A stretch of DNA of 6,282 bases from Clostridia bacterium (GTDB lineage: Bacteria; Bacillota; Clostridia; Christensenellales; Borkfalkiaceae): assembly GCA_017616925.1 (NCBI GenBank), contig JAFZXG010000161.1, positions 1 to 6,282 of the forward strand, in the 5' to 3' direction. A program made the position numbers and the translations under genes. The stretch's first letter is position 1, and every line of letters starts with the position of its first letter. The notes below the pieces were generated by a model that did not search any database, had not been told where the DNA came from, and worked only from the letters and a program-made list of their open reading frames with translations. Of the stretch, positions 1 through 4,853 are shown piece by piece.

Positions 1-964
1 ACCTGCCCGCGTCGGTTTTTTCTACGGGCGAAACGATCAGCCGTTCGGTCTTTATTCTGCTTATTCCGGAAACGCCATTTTCCGCCGTCCTTACCGTAAA
101 GACGTTCTTTGCGGCGATTTTTACGGGGTGATACTGCATCTTGGAAATGCGAAGCCCCTCGTCTCCGCAGTCTTCTTCTCTGTTTATATACGATAGCCCC
201 GCAGCAAACTTTTTCGCGTATTCGTTGGCAAGCGTGGGATAAGCCCCTTCGTAACTTTTAAGCGCCTTTTCGACGTGAACTATGAGCGTGTCCTTTACCC
301 GTTCGCCCACCGAGAGACCGACGAGTCTGTCTCCGACGAAAAGCCCGCCTACGAGTTGCGAAAGAGTAAAGGCGTTTTCAACGTAATCGTGAACGTTCTT
401 TTCTTCTTCGTACTCGCTCCAACCGTTCGCCGTCTTTTCCCGTTCGTACTCAAAAAGAAGTTCTCTCGTTTTGGGCAGGTCTTTTTCGGTAAGTTCTCTG
501 AAACTGTGGTCGGGGTAGAGTTTTCTGAACTTATTTATATGGTTTCTTTGCCCGCCGTACTTTTTGCCCTTAAACTCTATAAAACTTTCCGCGTCGTAGA
601 TATAATCGCACCACGCTCTGTCGTATTCCGCGGAATAGTAAGGGTAACGCTTTGAAAGAACTTTAACGCGTTCGTCGTCTATATAGCAAAAGACGAGCGG
701 CAGGCGGTTTTTTTTACAATAATTTTCTATTGTCTCTATCGCCCCGACTACGTCTTTTCCCATAGGATAGTAAAAACAGTTCTTCGTAAAAGGGTTGTCC
801 TCTTTAAGTATAAGGGTGTCGTTTACGATCGCGTATTCTATAACGTAATCGTCCCGCCACATATACTTGACGCCCGCCGAAATATCGCAAAAACCTATTT
901 CGGATTCTTCAAAGTATTTTTTTATAAGCAGTACGTCTCTGTCTAATCTTTTGAATTCCGGCAT
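1..964 (-). CDS. DUF2156 (MprF C-terminal-like) protein, probably fused to a GNAT acetyltransferase domain; 3' end cut by window edge
   Basis: The frame is open from an ATG at 962-964 to the left edge, giving 321 visible residues and no stop. The start MPEFKRLDRD and the segment KYMWRDDYVIEYAI (about 34-47) match the usual N-terminus of clostridial DUF2156 proteins. Further family hallmarks are GKKYGGQRNHINKF (133-146) and the stretch from INREEDCG to QYHP (260-280), which normally lies close to the protein's end. Here the chain continues through a linker (about 290-304) into TERLIVSPVEKTDAG (306-320), which resembles the first strand of RimJ/RimL-type GNAT acetyltransferases. The DUF2156 domain is related to the catalytic domain of MprF, which moves an amino acid from aminoacyl-tRNA to phosphatidylglycerol; soluble stand-alone versions have no settled function. 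I see no membrane segment in the visible part. The gene follows a terminator by ten bases and has no Shine-Dalgarno site. The DUF2156 call is fairly firm; the GNAT fusion is inferred from about 15 residues. Confidence 0.8.
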   Translation of the reverse strand, partial: MPEFKRLDRDVLLIKKYFEESEIGFCDISAGVKYMWRDDYVIEYAIVNDTLILKEDNPFTKNCFYYPMGKDVVGAIETIENYCKKNRLPLVFCYIDDERVKVLSKRYPYYSAEYDRAWCDYIYDAESFIEFKGKKYGGQRNHINKFRKLYPDHSFRELTEKDLPKTRELLFEYEREKTANGWSEYEEEKNVHDYVENAFTLSQLVGGLFVGDRLVGLSVGERVKDTLIVHVEKALKSYEGAYPTLANEYAKKFAAGLSYINREEDCGDEGLRISKMQYHPVKIAAKNVFTVRTAENGVSGISRIKTERLIVSPVEKTDAGR

Positions 965-1000
965 AACAATAAAATTCGGGCGCGACGTTTCGCGCCCGAA
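965..1000 (-). terminator. Rho-independent terminator after the SPFH gene
   Basis: Read on the minus strand, an 11-bp perfect stem (TTCGGGCGCGA pairing with TCGCGCCCGAA, positions 990-1000 and 975-985) encloses a four-base loop. It is followed directly by TTTTATTGTT. The stem starts ten bases after the SPFH stop codon and is preceded by an A-rich run, as expected of an intrinsic terminator. The U-rich tail runs straight into the ATG of the next gene. The plus strand also has a short T-run after the stem (1004-1008), but no plus-strand gene is present to use it. Confidence 0.87.
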
Positions 1001-1010
1001 AACTTTTTCC

Positions 1011-1895
1011 TTACTTCTTGCTCTTGACTTCTTCCTTTTCCGCAACGCCCTTTAAACTCGCTAAAAGCCCCGCGACGTTCTGTATGTCGCTCGGCACGAT
1101 TATCTTGGTTGCGTTTCCGTCGGCTACTACTTTCAGCGCTTCGTAACCTTTAAGGGTAAGATACGCGGCGTTCGGGTTCGCGTCGTTTATCATCTTTATC
1201 GCCTGCGCCTGACCTTCCGCCTCGGCTATCATAGCCGCCTTCTTCGCTTCGGCGCGAAGTATCATGGACTCCTTTTCGCCTTCGGCGACTAAAATATTAC
1301 TTCTCTTTTCGCCTTCGGCTTTAAGTATCGCCTCTCTTCTTTCCCTTTCCGCTCTCATCTGCTTTTCCATTGCTTGCTGTATGTCTCTGGGCGGAAGTAT
1401 GTTTTTAAGTTCGACTCTGTTGATCTTTATTCCCCAGGGATCCGTCGCTTCGTCGAGTATAATACGCATTTTGGAATTTACGGTGTCTCTCGAAGTAAGC
1501 GTGCCGTCGAGTTCTAATTCGCCGACGAGATTACGCAGCGTCGTCGCGGTGAGATTTTCTATCGCGCGTATGGGGTTTTCGACGCCGTAAGTAAACAGTT
1601 TCGCGTCGGTGACCTGAAAATAGACGACCGTGTCTATCTGCATGGTGACGTTATCTTTGGTGATAACGGGTTGGGGATCGAAGTCCGCGACTCTCTCTTT
1701 TAAACTTATCGCAGTCCCAACGGGCCTATCGATAAACGGAACTATAAAATGTATACCCGTATTCAAAAGTTTGTGGAATTTCCCCAGCCTTTCGATAACG
1801 ACGGCGGTCGATTGACGGACTATCTTTATAGACAGAACGAGTATCAAAAATACCACTACCGCAAGTACGATCAGAACGATCAAAATAGGTGACAT
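1011..1895 (-). CDS. qmcA: SPFH/Band 7 membrane scaffold protein, paraslipin/QmcA type
   Basis: This 294-residue protein matches the length of E. coli QmcA (about 305). It has one N-terminal membrane helix (about 3-23), then an SPFH domain (about 24-180) with family-typical segments: VERLGKF-like VIERLGKF (33-40), PVITKDNVTMQID (76-88), NLVGELELD (122-130) and DPWGIKINRVELKNILPP (152-169). A charged coiled coil rich in AEGEK follows (180-235). A conserved C-terminal part with IIVPSDIQ (265-272) and a Lys/Glu tail complete it. SPFH proteins form large ring or cage oligomers at the membrane and often partner an NfeD protein, which is encoded directly upstream here, one base away. A perfect AGGAGG (1905-1910) lies nine bases before the ATG and fixes the start. 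Its role is probably membrane organisation or control of a membrane protease such as FtsH. The symbol is by resemblance; in this lineage the gene is often left unnamed. Confidence 0.93.
   Translation of the reverse strand: MSPILIVLIVLAVVVFLILVLSIKIVRQSTAVVIERLGKFHKLLNTGIHFIVPFIDRPVGTAISLKERVADFDPQPVITKDNVTMQIDTVVYFQVTDAKLFTYGVENPIRAIENLTATTLRNLVGELELDGTLTSRDTVNSKMRIILDEATDPWGIKINRVELKNILPPRDIQQAMEKQMRAERERREAILKAEGEKRSNILVAEGEKESMILRAEAKKAAMIAEAEGQAQAIKMINDANPNAAYLTLKGYEALKVVADGNATKIIVPSDIQNVAGLLASLKGVAEKEEVKSKK
1197..1328 (-). repeat. Four 33-bp units coding for 11-residue coiled-coil repeats in the SPFH protein
   Basis: Residues 190-233 of the SPFH protein fall into four successive 11-residue units starting at Ile190, Ile201, Ile212 and Ile223. 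The pattern is I-L-x-A-E-G/A-E/K-K followed by small or polar residues, and the last unit is more divergent. At DNA level the first two units share a nearly identical core around TTTTCGCCTTCGGC (plus-strand sense), which suggests duplication or strong selection on the protein pattern. Hendecad spacing fits the long coiled coil that SPFH proteins use to assemble. Confidence 0.65.
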
Positions 1896-1896
1896 A

Positions 1897-2322
1897 TTAT
1901 TTTACCTCCTCTACTATATATTTATTTCCTTCTAAATTAAGGACGCGCACCCTATCCCCTTTTTTTAAGGGTGTGTCGTCTTCCGTTTTAACGTCCCAGA
2001 CGACGCCGTTTATCTTTATGGTGCTGCCGCCTTCGTCTTCCGTACCCGAAAGCAAAATAAACTCCTTTCCGAATACCGATTCGGCGTTTGTTTTAACTTC
2101 GCCTTTACTCAGTTTTTTCATCACGAGTTTTCTGAACGCCAGCATAAGCGCGAAAGACACGACGATCGCGACGGGAACGGTGACGTACCAGTCTACGCCG
2201 AAGATCGCAAGGATCATCGCGACGAGTCCGCCGCCCGCGAACCAGACGGAAACCATTTCGGTCGTGATAAATTCTATTATAAGCGCGGCGGCGGTAACCC
2301 CCAGCCAGATATAGATCCACAT
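1897..2322 (-). CDS. NfeD-like membrane protein (short, protease-less form) with C-terminal OB-fold
   Basis: With the ATG at 2320-2322 the protein has 141 residues. Three hydrophobic helices (about 4-22, 25-42 and 46-65) are followed by a basic segment (RKLVMKKLSKG) and a soluble domain (about 80-141) with the small beta-barrel pattern of NfeD C-termini: INGVVWDVK near 104-112, then LKKGDRVRVLNLEGNKYIVEEV at the end. The length fits the short NfeD class that lacks the ClpP-like protease domain. Such proteins are typically encoded beside an SPFH partner and are thought to bind it through the OB-fold. That arrangement holds here: the stop codon ends one base before the SPFH ATG, so translation is probably coupled. 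A GTG at 2329-2331 would give 144 residues, but it lies one base from the AGGAG site (2333-2337), too close to be used; the ATG lies ten bases away. The biochemical role is not settled in the family. Confidence 0.9.
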   Translation of the reverse strand: MWIYIWLGVTAAALIIEFITTEMVSVWFAGGGLVAMILAIFGVDWYVTVPVAIVVSFALMLAFRKLVMKKLSKGEVKTNAESVFGKEFILLSGTEDEGGSTIKINGVVWDVKTEDDTPLKKGDRVRVLNLEGNKYIVEEVK

Positions 2323-2332
2323 TGTTTTCACT

Positions 2333-2339
2333 CTCCTTT
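2333..2339 (-). promoter_or_regulatory. Shine-Dalgarno site that decides the NfeD start
   Basis: On the minus strand the sequence AAAGGAG precedes GTG by one base and ATG by ten bases (AAAGGAG, then AGTGAAAACA, then ATG). Only the ATG at 2320-2322 has workable spacing, so it is preferred over the GTG at 2329-2331. Confidence 0.6.
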
Positions 2340-2358
2340 CGATTTTTATATTTTAAAC

Positions 2359-2370
2359 CCGTTATAACGG
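2359..2370. promoter_or_regulatory. Perfect 12-bp palindrome between the phosphatase and NfeD genes, possible operator
   Basis: CCGTTATAACGG is an exact palindrome one base after the phosphatase stop codon, in the largest gap of the unit (49 bases). With a four-base loop it could form only a 4-bp stem and has no U-tract after it, so it is a poor terminator. The form would suit a dimeric DNA-binding protein, but no match to a known operator is recognised and chance is possible. Confidence 0.25.
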
Positions 2371-2371
2371 C

Positions 2372-3088
2372 TTAAAGCGTTCTCATATCGAACCCGTCTA
2401 AAAGATTTTCTTTATATAAGTGCGAGTCGTTGCCGTACTGATATAACTTGGGCATTATCTCGTCGCCTTGATCGTCGATCCAAAAAGACGTTATCGCGCT
2501 AACCCCTATACACCGAAACCGCGTGCAGAATTCGGGATAAGGAATTCCCAAAAGACAACTCGTGAACGCCATAGAGAACCCGCCGTGAGCAAACAGAGCC
2601 ACCCTGTCGTAAATATGCTTTTCAGTGGCATAAGTTCCCGAATTTTCGTCGTAACGGTAGCCGAGATCTTTCATAAATTCGGTTACGCCTTTCCTTACGT
2701 GCAGCGTTCCGCTCTTAAACTTCGTGTCCTTAAAAAGCGGACTGTCGTACCACTTTTCGCCGAGTTTTTTTACCTTTTCGGATCTAAAATCGCTTAAAAT
2801 TTTATTATTCCAAAAGCACCAGCCCCAAGAACCGTCTTCCTGCGTTGCGCCGAATTCTTCCCAAGCGCGATCTTCTCTCGCAAAATCCACGCCCTTAATT
2901 TTAAGCCCTAATTTTCTCGCGGTATATCCCGCGGTTTCCATAGCGCGTCCCATTGTCGAAGAATATATCTTATCAAGTCCCAAAAGAGAAAATCTTTCCG
3001 CTACAGCCTGCGCCTGTTTTTTTCCTTCTTCGGTAAGCCTGTCGTTTTCATAATCGGGCTGACCGTGCCGCACGTAAAAAAGCCACAT
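2372..3088 (-). CDS. Histidine phosphatase family protein (phosphoglycerate mutase-like)
   Basis: This 238-residue soluble protein carries the family's signature at its N-terminus, WLFYVRHGQPD. His8 is the expected phosphorylated catalytic residue and Arg7 its phosphate-binding neighbour. Other expected active-site parts are visible: Arg48 in YSSTMGRAMETA (42-53), an acidic pair Glu77-Glu78 in DRAWEEFG, and the second histidine, His168, in ALFAHGGF (164-171). The middle (about 85-130) is rich in tryptophan and phenylalanine (GSWGWCFWNN) and probably shapes the substrate pocket. Similar proteins are common in clostridia and have no assigned substrate; sequence alone does not separate a phosphatase from a mutase, though a metabolic mutase seems unlikely. 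The ATG is preceded by GAGG at 3098-3101, nine bases upstream, and the gene starts 16 bases after the parB stop, so it is probably co-transcribed with parAB. No link to chromosome partitioning is established. Confidence 0.9.
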   Translation of the reverse strand: MWLFYVRHGQPDYENDRLTEEGKKQAQAVAERFSLLGLDKIYSSTMGRAMETAGYTARKLGLKIKGVDFAREDRAWEEFGATQEDGSWGWCFWNNKILSDFRSEKVKKLGEKWYDSPLFKDTKFKSGTLHVRKGVTEFMKDLGYRYDENSGTYATEKHIYDRVALFAHGGFSMAFTSCLLGIPYPEFCTRFRCIGVSAITSFWIDDQGDEIMPKLYQYGNDSHLYKENLLDGFDMRTL

Positions 3089-3104
3089 TTTTCTTTGCCT
3101 CGTA

Positions 3105-4016
3105 TCAGTTGTTTTTTCTGTTTGCCTTTAAGTATTCCAGAATTTCGGTCAGTCTGTCTAAATCGTCTCTCGTGTAATAATCGATATAGATCCTTCCCTT
3201 GTTATCGTTGCCGATAGCGTTTACTTTCGTGCCGAAAACTCTCTGCATATCGCCGATAAGTTCTTTAAGTTCTGCGGAAAGTTCGATCTTGGGTTTCTTT
3301 TTCTTCTTCTCTTCGGGCGGGATAAAGTAATCTTTTACGATCCCCTCAAGGTCCCTTACCGAAAGCCCGTCTTTAACGGCGGTATTCGCCATTTTTATCT
3401 GATCTTTGGCAGGTACGGTAACGAGCGTTCTCGCGTGTCCCGCGGAAAGTTCGCCGGATACTACGAGTTTTTTGACTTCGGGAGCAAGAGATAAAAGTCT
3501 TAACGTGTTCGCGATCGCGGGACGGGACTTACCGATCCTGTCGGCTAAATCTTCCTGCGTAAGCCCGTAGTCTTCCATAAGCGATTTCATAGCCGTCGCC
3601 GCTTCTATGGGGTTTAAGTCTTCCCTTTGTAAGTTTTCTATTAAGGATATTTCCTTTATCTGCCGTTCGTCGTAATTTTTTATGATGACGGGTATGGTTT
3701 TAAGCCCCGCGATCCTGCTTGCGCGGAATCTCCGCTCTCCCGCGATTATCATAAACCTGTCGCCCGACTTGTTTACGATAATGGGCATTATTACGCCGTG
3801 TTTTCTGATCGACTCGGCAAGTTCGTTAAGCGCCGTCTCGTCGAACATCTTTCTCGGCTGGTTGGGGTTAGCGAACACCGAATCTATGGATATTTCGCTG
3901 ACGCCTTCCTTTCCCGCGGGTTTTTCGTCTTCGAATAAAAGACTCTTGCCGTAATCTTCTTCGGTCTCCGAGAAGAGTGCGGACAATCCTTTTCCAAGTC
4001 CTCTGTTCTGTTTCAT
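3105..4016 (-). CDS. parB: Chromosome-partitioning protein ParB (Spo0J type)
   Basis: ParB binds parS sites near the replication origin, uses CTP to close into a sliding clamp, spreads along DNA, stimulates ParA and loads SMC condensin. All the expected parts are visible in 303 residues, a normal chromosomal ParB length. The N-terminal NRGLGKGLSALF (4-15) is the ParA-stimulating peptide. The CTP-binding domain contains NPNQPRKMFDE (50-60), GERRFRAS (93-100) and ENLQREDLNPIEAA (127-140). A helix-turn-helix (LTQEDLADRIGKSRPAIANTLR, about 152-173) is followed by the SAGHAR motif (191-196), a lysine-rich linker (EEKKKKKPK, 235-243) and a C-terminal dimerisation domain with GRIYIDYYTRDDLDRLTEIL. 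GGAG at 4023-4026, six bases upstream, supports the start. It lies 35 bases after parA. No key motif is missing. Confidence 0.97.
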   Translation of the reverse strand: MKQNRGLGKGLSALFSETEEDYGKSLLFEDEKPAGKEGVSEISIDSVFANPNQPRKMFDETALNELAESIRKHGVIMPIIVNKSGDRFMIIAGERRFRASRIAGLKTIPVIIKNYDERQIKEISLIENLQREDLNPIEAATAMKSLMEDYGLTQEDLADRIGKSRPAIANTLRLLSLAPEVKKLVVSGELSAGHARTLVTVPAKDQIKMANTAVKDGLSVRDLEGIVKDYFIPPEEKKKKKPKIELSAELKELIGDMQRVFGTKVNAIGNDNKGRIYIDYYTRDDLDRLTEILEYLKANRKNN

Positions 4017-4051
4017 AATTCTCTCCGTTTATATCTTTTCTTTAGGTTAAA

Positions 4052-4822
4052 CTATCTTTTCGGCAGTTTAGTCAAAAACTCTTCGGTAAGCGCAAGATAC
4101 GCTCTCGCCCCCGAACATTTGGTATCGTGCAGCATTATGGGAACGCCGTGGCTGGGCGCTTCCGACAGCCTGATATTTCTGGGGATCACCGTATCGTAAA
4201 GTTTCTTTCCGAAAAATCTCCGTATCTCTTCGGATATCTGACGGGAAATGATCGCGCGGTTGTCGTTCATGGTAAGCACCACGCCGTCTATTTTTAGGTT
4301 GGGATTGTCGTGCTTTATCACGAGTTTGATCGTGTTCAGAAGTTGGCTTAACCCTTCCATCGCGTAATATTCGCTCTGTATGGGGATTATCACGGAATCC
4401 GCGGCGGCCAGGGCGTTTACGGTTATGACCGAAAGCGACGGCGGACAGTCTATCGTGATAAAATCGTAGCATTTTCGCGCTTTTTCCAGCGCGTTTTTTA
4501 ATATAAAGTCCCTGTTTTTCCTGTAAACGATTTCCACTTCCGCGCCCGCGAATTCTATCGAAGACGGCAGTATGTCAAGCCCTTCCACGCAGGTCTTGAC
4601 CACCGCTTCGGCAAGCGGAAGATCGTCTATCATCACGTCGTAAACCGAATTTTTTACGTCCGACTTCGAAAAGCCCAGCCCGCTCGTAGCGTTGCCCTGC
4701 GGATCCAAGTCCACGAGCAGACATTTATAACCTTTCGCCGCGAGATACGCCGACATGTTCACGCAAGTCGTGGTTTTACCCACGCCGCCCTTTTGATTTG
4801 AAAAAGCAATTATTCTGCACAT
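4052..4822 (-). CDS. parA: Chromosome-partitioning ATPase ParA (Soj type)
   Basis: ParA is a deviant Walker ATPase that dimerises on ATP binding, coats the nucleoid non-specifically and is released by ParB, driving origin segregation; in Bacillota (Soj) it also influences DnaA and replication start. This 256-residue protein lacks the N-terminal helix-turn-helix of plasmid type Ia ParA, so it fits the chromosomal class. The deviant Walker A, NQKGGVGKTTT (9-19), contains signature Lys11 and Lys16. The switch segment LLVDLDPQGNATSGLG (35-50) has Asp38 and Asp40. Walker B is FITIDCPP (121-128), and C-terminal LSEAPSHGVPIM (219-230) is typical of Soj. The start gives the family's usual N-terminus, with a weak AGGA at about 4830-4833, eight bases upstream. 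It follows ftsH by 31 bases and precedes parB by 35, with no terminator between, so all three are probably co-transcribed. Confidence 0.97.
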   Translation of the reverse strand: MCRIIAFSNQKGGVGKTTTCVNMSAYLAAKGYKCLLVDLDPQGNATSGLGFSKSDVKNSVYDVMIDDLPLAEAVVKTCVEGLDILPSSIEFAGAEVEIVYRKNRDFILKNALEKARKCYDFITIDCPPSLSVITVNALAAADSVIIPIQSEYYAMEGLSQLLNTIKLVIKHDNPNLKIDGVVLTMNDNRAIISRQISEEIRRFFGKKLYDTVIPRNIRLSEAPSHGVPIMLHDTKCSGARAYLALTEEFLTKLPKR

Positions 4823-4853
4823 ATTCTTTTCCTACGTTGATATTTCCGATAAT

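Noticed and set aside
275..655. Plus-strand open frame of about 126 codons, plus a smaller one at 867-1055
   Set aside because: Both are antisense to the DUF2156 and SPFH genes, whose minus-strand frames match known families. Their translations show no recognisable domain.
1889..2314. Plus-strand open frame of 141 codons opposite the NfeD gene
   Set aside because: It mirrors a well-supported NfeD gene, has a low-complexity Ser/Thr/Pro-rich translation and no ribosome site I could support.
2329..2331. GTG start for the NfeD protein (144 residues)
   Set aside because: The Shine-Dalgarno AGGAG ends one base before the GTG; the ATG nine bases later has usable spacing.
2340..2374. Internal promoter before the NfeD gene (TATAAA at 2345-2350)
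   Set aside because: The hexamer 17 bases upstream is AAGCCG, far from TTGACA, and the transcript would begin on top of the ribosome site.
4068..4472. Minus-strand open frame of 134 codons inside parA in another frame
   Set aside because: The translation is Arg-rich and unlike any family, and lies fully inside parA, whose motifs are intact.
3105..4822. Plasmid or mobile-element origin of the parAB pair
   Set aside because: ParA lacks the plasmid-type N-terminal DNA-binding domain, both proteins resemble chromosomal Soj/Spo0J, neighbours are core genes, and no transposase, integrase, repeat border or replication gene is present.
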